64,000 nucleotides of DNA from an uncultured Pseudodesulfovibrio sp. (GCF_963675635.1 NZ_OY776488.1:3306001-3370000), one strand, 5' to 3'. Counted from the first letter of the stretch, positions 1 to 9,166 are shown. A program made the numbers and translations. Notes: generated by a model from the letters alone, not told the origin.

Positions 1-307
1 GGTTCTGGATCAGGAGTCTGAGACTGCGCGTGAGTTCGCTCATGCATTGGTCATGGGCGTGGACGCAAACCGTGAAGCGATCGACAAGACCATTGATGAG
101 CACACTCAGCATTGGAAGATCGCACGCATCGCTATTGTGGAGTTGTCCATTTTGCGACTTTCGCTCTACGAGATGATGTTTACCGATATTCCGGTCAAGG
201 CCGCCATCAATGAGGCTATCGAACTGTCCAAGACCTTCGGGGATGAGAAGTCCCGTTCCTTTGTGAACGGTATTCTGGACGGCGTAGCCAAGTCTCTCAA
301 TAAATAA
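1..307 (+). CDS. nusB: Transcription antitermination factor NusB, C-terminal part (5' end outside window)
   Basis: The open frame runs in from the left edge (first whole codon at base 2) to TAA at 305-307, about 101 residues. The helical C-terminal half of NusB is recognisable: [20 protein letters not shown], then the [18 protein letters not shown] signature and a [14 protein letters not shown] end. NusB binds boxA RNA together with ribosomal protein S10 (NusE) in rRNA antitermination. It lies 26 bases before leuS in the same direction, so the two are probably cotranscribed. The family is not in doubt; only the N-terminus is missing. Confidence 0.95.
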   Translation, partial: VLDQESETAREFAHALVMGVDANREAIDKTIDEHTQHWKIARIAIVELSILRLSLYEMMFTDIPVKAAINEAIELSKTFGDEKSRSFVNGILDGVAKSLNK

Positions 308-333
308 GTATTTCAAATCATAAAGGTTCCATC

Positions 334-2835
334 ATGGCTTTAGGAAAATATACCCCGGAAGCTATCGAGAAGAAGTGGCAGGATATCTGGAAAGAGTCCG
401 GTTGCTTCGAAGTCGAAACAGATCCAGGTAAGCCGAAGTATTATGTGCTGGAGATGTTTCCATATCCGTCCGGCAAGATTCACATGGGTCATGTGCGCAA
501 CTACTCCATCGGTGATGTGGTCGCACGCTTCAAGACCATGCAGGGTTTCAACGTGCTGCACCCCATGGGGTGGGACGCGTTTGGTCTGCCTGCCGAGAAT
601 GCGGCCATCAAGAACGAGACCCATCCGGCCGAGTGGACGTATCAGAATATCAGCGAGATGCGCGAGCAATTGCAGCGGCTTGGGTATTCCTATGACTGGC
701 GTCGTGAAATTGCGACCTGTCGTCCTGAGTATTACAAGTGGGAACAGAAGTTCTTTCTCAAGTTTCTGGAAAAGGGCCTTGCCTATCGCAAGGATTCTCC
801 CCAGAACTGGTGCCCGACCTGTAACACCGTGCTCGCCAACGAGCAGGTGGAAGAAGGTCTGTGCTGGCGATGTGATTCCGAAGTCGAACAGAAAGACATG
901 GAACAGTGGTTCCTGCGCATCACCGACTACGCCGACGAGCTGTTGAAAGACCTTGAAGGTCTTGAGAAGGGCTGGCCCGAACGCGTGTTGACAATGCAGC
1001 GCAACTGGATCGGCAAATCCTATGGTGCCGAGTTGACCTTTCAGGTCAAGGATATGGCTGAAACCATCGACGTGTTCACCACTCGCCCTGACACCCTGTT
1101 CGGTGCAACCTTCATGTCTGTGGCTGCCGAGCATCCATTGGTTGAGACGCTTATCGCCGATGCCGAAAACAAGGCTGAGATCGAGGCCTTCGTCAACAAT
1201 ATCCGCAATATGGACCGCATCAAGCGCGGTGCCGACGATCTGGAAAAAGAAGGTATTTTCACAGGTAAATACTGTGTGAACCCGGTCACGGGCAAAGATA
1301 TCCCCATCTTCATCGCCAACTTCGTGCTCATGGGCTACGGAACTGGTGCTGTCATGGCGGTTCCTGCTCACGATCAGCGCGATTTCGAGTTTGCCACCAA
1401 ATACGGTTTGGCCATGCAGGCGGTTATCAATCCGCCGGAACTGCATGACAAGGGCGAAGTCCTGAACGCTGCCGATCTTGAAGCCGCTTACACCGACCCG
1501 GGATTCCTGATCAACTCCGGCGACTTCGACGGCATGCCCAATGAGGCTGCCAAGAAAGCCGTGGTCGAGCATCTGGACGAGTCCGGCAAGGGCAAGATGG
1601 CGGTCAATTACCGCCTGCGTGACTGGAACGTTTCGCGTCAGCGTTTCTGGGGTGCTCCCATCCCGGTCATCTACTGCGAAGATTGTGGTGCGGTGCCTGT
1701 CCCCGAGGACCAGTTGCCCGTGCTGTTGCCGGAAAACGCACAGGTGCGCAAGGACGGCAAGTCCCCGCTGCCCACCATGGAAGAGTTCGTGAACTGCGAA
1801 TGTCCCAAGTGCGGCAAGGCTGCCCGTCGCGAGACCGATACGTTTGATACATTCTTCGAATCTTCCTGGTATTACATGCGCTATTGCGACCCGCGCAATG
1901 ACGAGGAAGCACTTGGTTCCGAACATCTGGATTACTGGATGAACGTGGACCAGTACATCGGCGGCATCGAGCATGCCATTTTGCATCTGCTCTATTCCCG
2001 CTTCTTTACCAAAGCGTTGCGCGATACCGGGTTTGTCTCGGCGAGCGAGCCTTTCTCCAACCTGCTTACGCAGGGCATGGTGCTCAAGGATGGCGGCAAG
2101 ATGTCCAAATCCAAGGGCAACGTTGTCGATCCCAACTCCATGATCAATCAGTACGGCGCGGATGCCACTCGTTTGTTCATTCTGTTCGCCTCTCCGCCTG
2201 TCAAGGAATTGGAGTGGTCCGATCAGGGAATTGAAGGCGCGTTCCGTTTCCTGAGTCGCCTCTGGCGTTTGGTTGAAGAGATGGAAGACGTGTTGGAACC
2301 TGTCCTGCCGACGGCTGCGACTGATCCCCAGTCCGAAGCTGCAAAGAAACTTCGCTTCAAGGAACACGAAACCATTCGTCGGGCTACGCGTGACATCGAA
2401 AACGAATTCCAGTTCAACACGGTCATTGCGGCTGTCATGGAACTGGTTAACGAGATGTACCACGTCAAGGACGAACTCAAGGAATCCGATCCCACGGCCA
2501 TGTCTTCAGCCATTGCAACGGCTGTGACATTGCTGTCCCCGGTGACTCCGCACATATGCGAGGAACTGTGGCAGGCTCTGGGGCATGAAGCCGGTCTGAC
2601 TTCCCAGTCCTGGCCGAGCTATGATGAAAAGGCACTTATCAAGGATGAAGTCACCATGGTCGTTCAGGTCAACGGCAAGGTGCGGGGCAAGTTCCAGGCG
2701 CCTAACAATGCTCCTAAGGAAGACGCGGAAAAGATCGCTCTCGAACTGGAGAACGTGGTCAAATTCATCGAAGATAAAACGGTTCGCAAGGTTATCGTCA
2801 TCCCTAATAAATTGGTAAATATTGTAGCTAATTAG
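334..2835 (+). CDS. leuS: Leucyl-tRNA synthetase
   Basis: 833 residues, a normal length for bacterial LeuRS. This class I synthetase charges tRNA-Leu in the cytoplasm. The HIGH-type motif is [11 protein letters not shown] (about residues 43-53). A zinc-binding pair of CxxC motifs (NWCPTC and LCWRCD) lies near residues 160-185. An editing domain occupies roughly 225-420, and KMSKSKG is at 589-595, followed by the anticodon-binding domain. The ATG at 334 has an AAGG ribosome site a few bases upstream. The long open frame on the opposite strand is only a codon-bias shadow. The gene follows nusB and ends at a strong hairpin. Confidence 0.98.
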   Translation: MALGKYTPEAIEKKWQDIWKESGCFEVETDPGKPKYYVLEMFPYPSGKIHMGHVRNYSIGDVVARFKTMQGFNVLHPMGWDAFGLPAENAAIKNETHPAEWTYQNISEMREQLQRLGYSYDWRREIATCRPEYYKWEQKFFLKFLEKGLAYRKDSPQNWCPTCNTVLANEQVEEGLCWRCDSEVEQKDMEQWFLRITDYADELLKDLEGLEKGWPERVLTMQRNWIGKSYGAELTFQVKDMAETIDVFTTRPDTLFGATFMSVAAEHPLVETLIADAENKAEIEAFVNNIRNMDRIKRGADDLEKEGIFTGKYCVNPVTGKDIPIFIANFVLMGYGTGAVMAVPAHDQRDFEFATKYGLAMQAVINPPELHDKGEVLNAADLEAAYTDPGFLINSGDFDGMPNEAAKKAVVEHLDESGKGKMAVNYRLRDWNVSRQRFWGAPIPVIYCEDCGAVPVPEDQLPVLLPENAQVRKDGKSPLPTMEEFVNCECPKCGKAARRETDTFDTFFESSWYYMRYCDPRNDEEALGSEHLDYWMNVDQYIGGIEHAILHLLYSRFFTKALRDTGFVSASEPFSNLLTQGMVLKDGGKMSKSKGNVVDPNSMINQYGADATRLFILFASPPVKELEWSDQGIEGAFRFLSRLWRLVEEMEDVLEPVLPTAATDPQSEAAKKLRFKEHETIRRATRDIENEFQFNTVIAAVMELVNEMYHVKDELKESDPTAMSSAIATAVTLLSPVTPHICEELWQALGHEAGLTSQSWPSYDEKALIKDEVTMVVQVNGKVRGKFQAPNNAPKEDAEKIALELENVVKFIEDKTVRKVIVIPNKLVNIVAN

Positions 2836-2860
2836 AAAGACGCTGTTTGAATCAAATATA

Positions 2861-2894
2861 AAGCCCGGAAGGATGATGTCCTTCCGGGCTTTTT
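2861..2894. terminator. Bidirectional rho-independent terminator
   Basis: A perfect 13-bp stem (AAGCCCGGAAGGA with TCCTTCCGGGCTT, 2861-2873 and 2879-2891) has a 5-base loop and is followed by T on the plus strand and preceded by A. It lies just after leuS and just after the stop of the convergent gene at 2914, so it probably serves both. Confidence 0.9.
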
Positions 2895-2913
2895 GCATGC
2901 GTTACGGCAGTGT

Positions 2914-3234
2914 TTAGTGTTGATATCTGGCGTCTCCAAATCCGAGAATGGGATAAAAGATGAAAGGAAGCAGGAAAAGGCCTGCGGCGAACACTCCGGG
3001 TTGTCCGAATTTCCTGGCAAGAGCGATTGAGAGAAAGATAAACAACACCAGATTAACTACAGGGATAAAATATCCGATGAACCAGTACCATTCCTTGCCG
3101 CCCATACGATTGAGAACCCACAGATTGTAGAAGGGGATGAGGCTGGCCCAACCGTATTCACCGGCTTTTTCAAATGTCTTCCACATGCCGATACAGACGG
3201 CGACGATAATTGCGATGTTGATCAATGTCATCAT
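2914..3234 (-). CDS. Small multi-pass membrane protein, DUF5684-like
   Basis: 106 residues, mostly hydrophobic. An N-terminal membrane segment (about 4-17) is followed by GWASLIPFYNLWVL, then segments near 51-70 and 80-98. The pattern of an aromatic WASLIPFYN stretch followed by two further helices resembles the DUF5684 family, whose function is unknown to me. Two adjacent ATG codons (3234 and 3231) are possible starts. An AGGAG site lies 8 bases upstream inside a short palindrome (AGGAGCCTCCT), which might reduce its accessibility. It stands alone, convergent with leuS and sharing its terminator. Confidence 0.7.
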   Translation of the reverse strand: MMTLINIAIIVAVCIGMWKTFEKAGEYGWASLIPFYNLWVLNRMGGKEWYWFIGYFIPVVNLVLFIFLSIALARKFGQPGVFAAGLFLLPFIFYPILGFGDARYQH

Positions 3235-3440
3235 TCAGGAGGCTCCTGCTAGAAGGTCTTTTGCGATAGGCTTTTCATATATGGATAGGCAGTTTGGGTC
3301 AACGGGGGGTATGAGCTTTAAGCTTTTGGCAGTTGACATACAGATGTGATGAAACTGCGTTCCAGAGTGGTGACGGATAAGGGAGGCTTTCTCTTTTGGG
3401 GAGGGGATGCCTTCCTTTTTTTACCCTTCCACTGGCTTCT

Positions 3441-3986
3441 TTACACCTGCTCTGTGAAGCTGAAATCGTTTGCCATCACCACCTGACAGAATCGTCTGTT
3501 CAACGTCTGATTGTGGTGCCTCACAATCTGTTCTCCCGTAAGAACCCCGTTATCATATGATGTATGCGCATCGCCGATAAGTACATTCTCATATCCGTGG
3601 GCCAATGCACTGCGAATGGTGGTGTCCACACAGCATTCTGTCTGTAGACCACAAAATATAAGCTTTTCGGCACCGAGCTTTTTGAGGTTGGCGTCGAAAT
3701 CGGTCTTCCAGAAAGCATCATAAGAAAATTTCAGGGAGATGTGGTCGCCTTCTTGCGGAGCAATTTCCGGCCTGAACAGCCAGTTGTGTGAACCCTTTTC
3801 AAACGCGGACCCTGTACCGTCTGTGGTATGTTGAATGTAATGAACCGGAATATTGTTTTTTCGTGCTGATGCTATAAGGTCTTCAATGGTTTTGAGAACG
3901 CGTTCACCTTCAAATGGAACAAAGCCTGGTGTTTCGAACATGATGTTTTGAACGTCAATGACAACGAGAACGGTCTGGTCGGCCAT
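3441..3986 (-). CDS. Isochorismatase-family cysteine hydrolase
   Basis: 181 residues, the usual size. The fold is recognised by VLVVIDVQN at the N-terminus with the catalytic Asp (D11), a central Lys region (KLGAEKLIFCG) and the nucleophile loop ECCVDTTIRSA. Members hydrolyse small amides such as nicotinamide, ureidoacrylate or isochorismate vinyl ether; the substrate cannot be told from the sequence. The gene lies downstream of ribE, separated by a hairpin at 4023-4046. A pyrimidine- or nicotinamide-salvage role would be only a guess. Confidence 0.85.
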   Translation of the reverse strand: MADQTVLVVIDVQNIMFETPGFVPFEGERVLKTIEDLIASARKNNIPVHYIQHTTDGTGSAFEKGSHNWLFRPEIAPQEGDHISLKFSYDAFWKTDFDANLKKLGAEKLIFCGLQTECCVDTTIRSALAHGYENVLIGDAHTSYDNGVLTGEQIVRHHNQTLNRRFCQVVMANDFSFTEQV

Positions 3987-4022
3987 GATTGTTGCTCCTG
4001 ATTGTTGGTTTGCCTATGAAGA

Positions 4023-4046
4023 AAGGCACGCTTTGCAGCGTGCCTT
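4023..4046 (-). terminator. Rho-independent terminator after ribE
   Basis: A 10-bp perfect stem (AAGGCACGCT with AGCGTGCCTT) and a 4-base loop lie 9 bases past the ribE stop. On the minus strand the stem is followed by TCTTC rather than a clean T-run, so termination may be partial. Confidence 0.65.
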
Positions 4047-4054
4047 GTGTGGTG

Positions 4055-4714
4055 TTAAAATCCGTGTTCCCGAAGATAGTCCATGGTGATGCCGGGCTTT
4101 TTTTTGCCGGTGTCCTTGTCGCCGACCCAAGGTGTGACCATTCGTTCCACATATTTACCGATGATGTCGGTTTCCATGTTGACTGTGGTGCCGGGAGACC
4201 ATCCACCAATGGTGGTCACCTTTTGTGTTTCGGGGATGATGTTCACTTCGAGCCAGGTAGGAGCGCAGTCGTTGACGGTCAGACTGATGCCGTCCAGGGT
4301 AATTGACCCTTTGGGGATGACGTACCTGCCGTGCGAAGCGTCAAAGGTGAGGCGGTAAATTTTAGATTCACCTGATGGGCGAATTTCGGCGACTTCAGCA
4401 AGACAGTCCACATGGCCCGAAACAATATGTCCGCCGAAGCGGTCGCCCATGGCCAGGGCTCTTTCCAGGTTGACACTGGAGCCTACACGCAGTCCGCCCA
4501 GACTGGTTATTGAGGTGGTTTCCTTGGAGGCGTAGCAGGTGAACCAGTTGTCACCGTATGTTTCCACGGTCAGGCAGACGCCGTTGACGGCAATGGATTC
4601 GCCCAGTTCTATGGTGTCGAGATCGAATAGTGCCTTGATGCGAAAACGCGTTTCCGCGCCTCGGTTTTCGGCGGCCTCGATGCGGCCCATGCCCATGATT
4701 AAACCTGTGAACAT
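4055..4714 (-). CDS. ribE: Riboflavin synthase, alpha chain
   Basis: 219 residues. This enzyme dismutates two 6,7-dimethyl-8-ribityllumazine molecules into riboflavin and a pyrimidinedione. It starts with the family hallmark MFTGLI and has the two homologous lumazine-binding barrels. Repeat 1 contains ESIAVNGVCLTVE and the linker GGHIVSGHVDC; repeat 2 contains GSITLDGISLTVND. The C-terminal tail is a helix. It is about 2.2 kb from ribD, with an unrelated solute-binding protein and a TetR/methyltransferase pair between them, so the usual rib operon is broken up here. No FMN-riboswitch-sized leader is present upstream (only 62 bases to the next gene). Confidence 0.96.
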   Translation of the reverse strand: MFTGLIMGMGRIEAAENRGAETRFRIKALFDLDTIELGESIAVNGVCLTVETYGDNWFTCYASKETTSITSLGGLRVGSSVNLERALAMGDRFGGHIVSGHVDCLAEVAEIRPSGESKIYRLTFDASHGRYVIPKGSITLDGISLTVNDCAPTWLEVNIIPETQKVTTIGGWSPGTTVNMETDIIGKYVERMVTPWVGDKDTGKKKPGITMDYLREHGF

Positions 4715-4776
4715 AGATACTCCTCGCTCTTGTCTGCGCCGTTGTATCAGGCTGTGGGGCAGGTGTAAATCCGGGA

Positions 4777-5532
4777 TCAGTCGAGATAACGGTTGACGAG
4801 GTCGGTGTAGTCCCGGGAATGTCGGATTCGATCAAGAGCCCGCTGAAAACGATTGATCAGGCTGTCGGGAACGTCGCTGCTGAAAGCGTAATATGATCGC
4901 ATTTCCGTGACCTGCCAGACTGGTTTGAAGTCCGTGGGGTTCAAGCCAGCGTCTTGGACGGATTTAGAAAATATACGTGATTCCAGTGAGATGAGGTCAA
5001 TGCGTCCGGAGACGAGCATTTTTATACACGCCTGTACGGATTGTAATGGTGTGATGTTGATTATGTGGCTCTGTTTGGTAAGCAGATCTTCGGAAGCATA
5101 ACTACGGACAACACCCACAGACAACCCTTTGGCATCTTCATAAGAAGTCATGGAAATTGAACTGGTTGATTTGGCATATAAAAAGGTCTTGGATGTTGCG
5201 ATAGGCCCGACCCATTTGAACAGCTTTTCGCGTTCAGGAGTTCTGAGCATGGAGAATAAGACCGTGTTTTTTTCTGATTTGAGCATTGCGTATGCCCGTG
5301 GCCAGGGCAAAAACAATATTGTTTGTTCAGGAACCTGTATTTCTTTCCAGACGAGCTTGAGGATTTCGACGGCCAATCCTGTCTGGCGACCATTTTCAAC
5401 ATAACTATATGGCTTGAACTCTTCCGCCAGGTACATGAGTTGTGTCGCCGGTTCAAGGAATGGTTCCGCACGGGAAGGCAGAGCCTGCAGGCAGGCAAGC
5501 ACAAGGAGGATGAAACGTAAGGGCTTTACCAT
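4777..5532 (-). CDS. Periplasmic solute-binding protein, SBP_bac_3-like (orphan)
   Basis: 251 residues with a clear signal peptide (PLRFILLVLACLQALPSRA). The mature part follows the two-lobe pattern of amino-acid-type binding proteins: FKPYSYVENGRQTGLAVEI, then the LPWPRAYAMLK stretch, a TPEREKLFKWVGPI stretch and a GLSVGVVRSY hinge. No ABC permease or ATPase is adjacent, so it may be an orphan binding protein or act with a sensor rather than a transporter. Three relatives occur in this window (21112, 31056, 59471). The ligand is unknown. Confidence 0.8.
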   Translation of the reverse strand: MVKPLRFILLVLACLQALPSRAEPFLEPATQLMYLAEEFKPYSYVENGRQTGLAVEILKLVWKEIQVPEQTILFLPWPRAYAMLKSEKNTVLFSMLRTPEREKLFKWVGPIATSKTFLYAKSTSSISMTSYEDAKGLSVGVVRSYASEDLLTKQSHIINITPLQSVQACIKMLVSGRIDLISLESRIFSKSVQDAGLNPTDFKPVWQVTEMRSYYAFSSDVPDSLINRFQRALDRIRHSRDYTDLVNRYLD

Positions 5533-5599
5533 GCTCTCTATTTACGGTGAATGTGTGCATGTTGCAATGGCGTTATAATCGCCTCAGAACAGAGAAAAT

Positions 5600-6232
5600 C
5601 TAGAGTGGGGCGTCCGGGTCCTTGAAAAGATAAACGGAGACCATGTCGGTCAGAGCTTCGTATAATCGGGTTTGTTCCACATGCGGCTGTGCAGTGGCTA
5701 CTGCGTGCATGGTTTCTTCAAATGCGTTGGTCACGACCTGGGCTGCCGCCTCCATATCAGTGACACGGAGGCAGTCGCTTATGGTTTTCAGGAATAGACT
5801 TAGTTTGGAAGTGATACCCTTGTACTCGGTCGATGCGTTCCGTTGGAAATCTTCATCAATGTACCGCATTGAGAGCATCACGCGCAACAACTCCGGGGAG
5901 TGGTGATGTGACTCGTGTCCCATCTTGACGGCGTGCCGGATGATCTCCCTGCCCGTTGCCCCTTCGTGAACTTTACGCGCAATAGTTTTGAATACTGACT
6001 GGTCGATTTGTGACAGGTGCTGGTCTATTATTGCGAGCAGAATAGTCTTCTTGTCAGTGAAATAGGCGTAAAACGTGCCGATGGAAACTCCGGCTGCCTT
6101 GGCAATTCCCTTGGCGTTGGTCCCATGGAATCCATGTTTGCCGAATTCCGACATGGCCGCATCTACGAGTCGTTGTTTCTTCTCTATGCTTCGGGCTTGC
6201 TGGGGAACTCTGATAGTGTTTTGTTCGCTCAT
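5600..6232 (-). CDS. TetR/AcrR-family transcriptional regulator
   Basis: 210 residues when started at the ATG at 6232, which has an AGGAG site 7 bases upstream; an open frame extends further upstream but without family similarity. The N-terminal HTH is typical (LVDAAMSEFGKHGFHGTNAK, then AAGVSIGTFYAYFTDKKTIL). The C-terminal ligand domain has no assignable inducer. It lies 41 bases after the methyltransferase and is probably cotranscribed with it from a promoter flanked by two ATGAAC-N4-GTTCAT palindromes, so autorepression is likely. This placement suggests the methyltransferase is the main target. Confidence 0.92.
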   Translation of the reverse strand: MSEQNTIRVPQQARSIEKKQRLVDAAMSEFGKHGFHGTNAKGIAKAAGVSIGTFYAYFTDKKTILLAIIDQHLSQIDQSVFKTIARKVHEGATGREIIRHAVKMGHESHHHSPELLRVMLSMRYIDEDFQRNASTEYKGITSKLSLFLKTISDCLRVTDMEAAAQVVTNAFEETMHAVATAQPHVEQTRLYEALTDMVSVYLFKDPDAPL

Positions 6233-6273
6233 GTGTCTCTCCTGATTGAAGATACCTCGCGATGCTTCTGGTT

Positions 6274-6843
6274 TCAACCTCTTCTGAGGACTGCCGCATG
6301 GCTGAGAAAGATGGAAGGCAGCTTGTCCAGTTCGAATCCAGCCCTGATGGCGGCGGCAACTTCCTCGTTGTAGCTGGACGAAGAAACATGAAATTTGGGT
6401 TCTGCCAGAAGCATGCGGCAATTTCGTTTGATGCATTGTGCCATGCGGCAGAAATATGCGCTTATGTCCGGTACCTCGTGGGCCATATAGGCAGAGAGGA
6501 CAAAATCCGCTTTGGGCAATACGCCGATATCATCTGCTTCGCATTTCCAGGTTTCAACCTGTCGATGCAGTCCTGCTCGCTCGACTTTTTCTTCAAGTTT
6601 CGCCAAGGCTTCGGCCTGGATGTCAACGGCGATGACCTTGCCGGTGAGTCCAACCATGCAGGCCAGGGCCATGGTGAAAAAGCCGGTTCCGCACCCCGTT
6701 TCAACAACAGTCATGCCTGGTTTTACCATGTGCCCAAACATTTTTTGCGGGGACTGAAGCATTCCGCGTATGGGGTTGTCCAAAGTCCATTGGCTGCGCC
6801 ATGACATGACATGACTGCCTTGTTCTCGATATATAAAGTTCAT
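6274..6843 (-). CDS. Class I SAM-dependent methyltransferase
   Basis: 189 residues from the ATG at 6843, which has a near-perfect AAGGAGG site 6 bases upstream (an ATG 51 bases earlier has none). Motif I for SAM binding is VVETGCGTGFFTMAL and motif II is KVIAVDIQAEAL, followed by ADFVLSAYMAHEV. It resembles small-molecule methyltransferases of the UbiE/ArsM fold, but the substrate is not evident. It heads an operon with the TetR regulator and is controlled by the operators at 6879-6925. A detoxification or efflux-type response would fit TetR control; that is inference. Confidence 0.85.
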   Translation of the reverse strand: MNFIYREQGSHVMSWRSQWTLDNPIRGMLQSPQKMFGHMVKPGMTVVETGCGTGFFTMALACMVGLTGKVIAVDIQAEALAKLEEKVERAGLHRQVETWKCEADDIGVLPKADFVLSAYMAHEVPDISAYFCRMAQCIKRNCRMLLAEPKFHVSSSSYNEEVAAAIRAGFELDKLPSIFLSHAAVLRRG

Positions 6844-6873
6844 GATTGCCTCCTTGGCGTTATTCATAAAACA

Positions 6874-6902
6874 TAAATATGAACTCAGGTTCATATTGTC
6901 AA
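6874..6902 (-). promoter_or_regulatory. Sigma-70 promoter of the methyltransferase-tetR operon
   Basis: Read on the minus strand: -35 TTGACA (6902-6897), a 17-bp spacer, then -10 TATTTA (6879-6874). The spacer is filled by one TetR operator. The transcript would start near 6867, about 24 bases before the start codon. Confidence 0.75.
6879..6894. promoter_or_regulatory. TetR operator 1 (in the promoter spacer)
   Basis: 16-bp inverted repeat ATGAACTCAGGTTCAT, i.e. ATGAAC-N4-GTTCAT with perfect 6-base arms. It sits between the -35 and -10 elements, the best position for repression by blocking RNA polymerase. Confidence 0.75.
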
Positions 6903-6909
6903 TGCAAAA

Positions 6910-6925
6910 ATGAACTTTTGTTCAT
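6910..6925. promoter_or_regulatory. TetR operator 2 (upstream)
   Basis: Second 16-bp inverted repeat with the same arms, ATGAACTTTTGTTCAT. Its centre is 31 bp (about three helical turns) from that of operator 1, so two repressor dimers would lie on the same DNA face. Confidence 0.72.
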
Positions 6926-6940
6926 GTATCGTTCGAAGGT

Positions 6941-8077
6941 TTATTTTGTCCGTAAAGTCAGCATGATGTCTGAACCTGTGGTTTCCGTTTTGATGATACG
7001 GAAATCGACAGACTCAGCCATGGATACGGATGATCGACCTGAATAGGCTGCAGGAGCGGTATTGTCTCCGAGTATGCGAGGTGTGACGAAGTGGACAAGC
7101 TCATCGGCTAGCCCTTGATTTATGAGGGCCATGGCAAATCGACCACCGCCTTCACATAGGGTGTAATGGCACCCCTTTTCGTAACGGAGGCGCTCGAATC
7201 CGCAGGAAAGAGCCAAACCGCCCGGGTGTCCGGGCAACGGCCAGACCGAAGTGCCGCGGGCTCTTAAATGGTCAGCTGCTTCGCTGCGAGCAGCAGCTTC
7301 AGTCGTCATAAAAATGGCTCGTTCCGGGCGTTTGCGGAGCAGGGTGTGCGCTGCGGGGTCTTCCGGCAGTCGAGACGTCACGATGACGCCGAGGGGCTGG
7401 ATAAAATCTGGGGACAGTTTTTCCATGCGACAGTTCAGGCTGGGGTCGTCGGCGTAGAACGTGTTACCTCCGACGACTACGGCTCCGACCATGCCCCGCA
7501 GTTCATGGACCCGGGCAAAGGATTCAGGGCTGGAGATCGGTTCGGGCTTTCTTTCGCTTGATGCGATTTTTCCGTCCAGCGTTGCAGCCATTTTGATGAT
7601 ATTGAACGGGGAATGGGAGTTTTGCCAGAGCAGAAAATCGGCGATGAGATCCTTGCATTGCTGTTCAAGGACGCCCACCACAACTTCAATACCGTGACTT
7701 TCCAACTTTTCCACGCCACCTGCGGCAACGGGGTTGGGGTCGCGGGTTCCGACAATGACTTTGGTTATACCCGCTTCAATGATGGCTTCAGTGCAGGGAG
7801 GGGTTTTGCCGTGGTGGTTGCACGGCTCAAGGGTGACGAACATGGTCAACCCGGCAGGGTCAACGCCCTTTTTTCGGGCATGAGCAAGGCATTCCCGTTC
7901 TGCATGCAATTGACCGTACATGGTATGCCATCCATGGGCCACGATCCGGTCATTGTCCACGAGGACAGCCCCCACGCAGGGGTTGGGCGCAGTGCTGCCA
8001 CGACCTTGATAGGCAAGGCTCACGGCCTCGGCCATAAAGAACTCTTCCCTAGATGAATTCGCCTTCCATGAACACAT
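6941..8077 (-). CDS. ribD: Bifunctional riboflavin biosynthesis protein RibD (deaminase/reductase)
   Basis: 378 residues from the ATG at 8077; a second candidate start is the ATG at 8035, with GGGAAGAG upstream. The N-terminal zinc deaminase domain has [14 protein letters not shown] and the ligand motif [11 protein letters not shown]. The C-terminal reductase domain contains [26 protein letters not shown] and [11 protein letters not shown]. It deaminates diaminohydroxyribosylaminopyrimidine phosphate and then reduces the ribose. It overlaps the end of the dCMP deaminase gene by 29 bases, so the two are translationally coupled. Confidence 0.96.
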   Translation of the reverse strand: MCSWKANSSREEFFMAEAVSLAYQGRGSTAPNPCVGAVLVDNDRIVAHGWHTMYGQLHAERECLAHARKKGVDPAGLTMFVTLEPCNHHGKTPPCTEAIIEAGITKVIVGTRDPNPVAAGGVEKLESHGIEVVVGVLEQQCKDLIADFLLWQNSHSPFNIIKMAATLDGKIASSERKPEPISSPESFARVHELRGMVGAVVVGGNTFYADDPSLNCRMEKLSPDFIQPLGVIVTSRLPEDPAAHTLLRKRPERAIFMTTEAAARSEAADHLRARGTSVWPLPGHPGGLALSCGFERLRYEKGCHYTLCEGGGRFAMALINQGLADELVHFVTPRILGDNTAPAAYSGRSSVSMAESVDFRIIKTETTGSDIMLTLRTK

Positions 8078-8507
8078 AATTCACTCCAGCCTCGGCGAGC
8101 ATTTCTTCGGACAACTCGTCAGGGTAGTTTTCGGAATAATAGATATTCTGAACTTCGCAGTTTATGAGCATCTTGGTGCACAGAATACAGGGCTTGGTGG
8201 TGCAGTAAATATCGCACCCCTTGAGGTCCATGTTGTGCGTGGCTGCCTGGATGATGACGTTTTGTTCGGCGTGGAGTCCCCGGCACAGCTCATGGCGTTC
8301 ACCGGATGGAATGCCGAGCTTGTCGCGGAGGCATCCAATCTCTTCGCAGTGGGCAATGTTTGTGGGGACACCGTTGTAGCCGGTGGCCAGGATGCGCTTG
8401 TCGCGGACAGCGATGGCACCCACTGCTCGGCGGGTGCATGTGGAGCGCTGAGCCACAAGGTGGGCGATACGCATGAAATATTCAGGCCAGGGCAATCTGT
8501 TCGGCAT
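8049..8507 (-). CDS. dCMP deaminase (ComEB type)
   Basis: 152 residues from the ATG at 8507, preceded by GAGGAG at a good distance; an upstream in-frame start at 8528 lacks one. The zinc cytidine/deoxycytidylate deaminase signature is complete: [11 protein letters not shown] supplies His and the catalytic Glu, and [13 protein letters not shown] supplies the two Cys ligands. It converts dCMP to dUMP in thymidylate supply. It overlaps ribD in the same direction, an arrangement I recall from Desulfovibrio relatives. Confidence 0.93.
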   Translation of the reverse strand: MPNRLPWPEYFMRIAHLVAQRSTCTRRAVGAIAVRDKRILATGYNGVPTNIAHCEEIGCLRDKLGIPSGERHELCRGLHAEQNVIIQAATHNMDLKGCDIYCTTKPCILCTKMLINCEVQNIYYSENYPDELSEEMLAEAGVNYVFMEGEFI

Positions 8508-8654
8508 GGAAGCTCCTCGAACGGTCAATAGGTGGAAGCTGGTTCGGTCCGTCTATCATTTCTTACATTGAAAGGGAACGGTGGATATGGCGCTAGGCCG
8601 AGCTTTGTGACAAGGAATATACTGTGAATGCGTATCGCAGACAATAAGGAGTTG

Positions 8655-8669
8655 GCCCCGGACCGGGGC
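8655..8669 (-). terminator. Possible weak terminator hairpin after the FmdB-like gene
   Basis: GCCCCG-GAC-CGGGGC, a 6-bp GC stem 17 bases after the stop at 8686. No real T-run follows on the minus strand, so function is uncertain. Confidence 0.35.
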
Positions 8670-8685
8670 GCGAAGGCTAGGTGCG

Positions 8686-8886
8686 TCAGCCGCCGGAACC
8701 ACAGCTTGACTCTTGCAAGGCATCAAGATTGAGTCCGCCGCCATCGGTTTGAATAGCGCACGCACTCATAAGTTTTTCCGTTTTTGGGGAGCCACATTTC
8801 GGGCATGGAACGGGAGCATCCTGAGAAAAGATGAGTTCTTCGAATTCGTTACCGCATTCCTTGCAGATATATTCGTATATTGGCAT
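8686..8886 (-). CDS. FmdB-family zinc-ribbon protein
   Basis: 66 residues from the ATG at 8886 (GAGGT 8 bases upstream); the much longer open frame upstream has no coding character. The start MPIYEYICKECGNEFE and the pair CKEC and CPKCGS form the FmdB/CxxC zinc ribbon; the tail is SSCGSGG. Such proteins are called regulatory after the fmd locus of methylotrophs, but their biochemical role is unknown. It is divergent from the zraP-like gene across 280 bases containing a sigma-54 promoter that points the other way. Confidence 0.88.
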   Translation of the reverse strand: MPIYEYICKECGNEFEELIFSQDAPVPCPKCGSPKTEKLMSACAIQTDGGGLNLDALQESSCGSGG

Positions 8887-8964
8887 TGCATTACCTCGAT
8901 GGGGGTTCAAGTTGTGACTTGTTCCCAATGTGGTTTTTTTGCCGCTGATGTCAAGGAATGGGGC

Positions 8965-9014
8965 TTGCACATTGCACGGCATTTGTGCATTGTGTGTGCA
9001 GCTTGATGCACAAA
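8965..9014. promoter_or_regulatory. Cluster of TGTGCA/TGCACA half-sites, putative enhancer for the ZraR-like regulator
   Basis: TTGCAC occurs at 8965-8970 and 8972-8977, TTTGTGCAT at 8982-8990, TGTGTGCA at 8993-9000 and ATGCACAAA at 9006-9014. The units at 8982 and 9006 form a perfect 9-bp inverted repeat with a 15-base spacer. The cluster is 60-110 bp upstream of the sigma-54 promoter, the normal place for an NtrC-type activator. The same half-sites recur before the SHOCT gene (20957-21004). Confidence 0.65.
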
Positions 9015-9073
9015 GTGGGTATCGGTTTGATCGGCGAATAGTAAATATCCCTATATGCCGGTATGTTGAAATG

Positions 9074-9091
9074 TTGGCACAGCGTATGCAA
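9074..9091 (+). promoter_or_regulatory. Sigma-54 (RpoN) promoter of the zraP-like gene
   Basis: TTGGCACAGCGTATGCAA: the GG at 9076-9077 (-24) and GC at 9088-9089 (-12) are separated by exactly 10 bases, and TTGGCAC matches the -24 consensus perfectly. The start of transcription would be near 9101, 65 bases before the start codon. The operon encodes a sigma-54 activator, so the site makes biological sense. Confidence 0.85.
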
Positions 9092-9166
9092 GTTGAGTGG
9101 CAGAAGATAACACACACTCTCTTCATCCTGATTGCATAAAAACATTTTAATAATTTCGGAGGAACA

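Noticed and set aside
340-2463. Long open frame (707 codons) on the minus strand opposite leuS
   Set aside because: It mirrors the codon usage of leuS, has no family similarity and no ribosome site; a shadow.
4715-4776. FMN riboswitch before ribE
   Set aside because: The gap of 62 bases is too short and lacks the conserved RFN segments.
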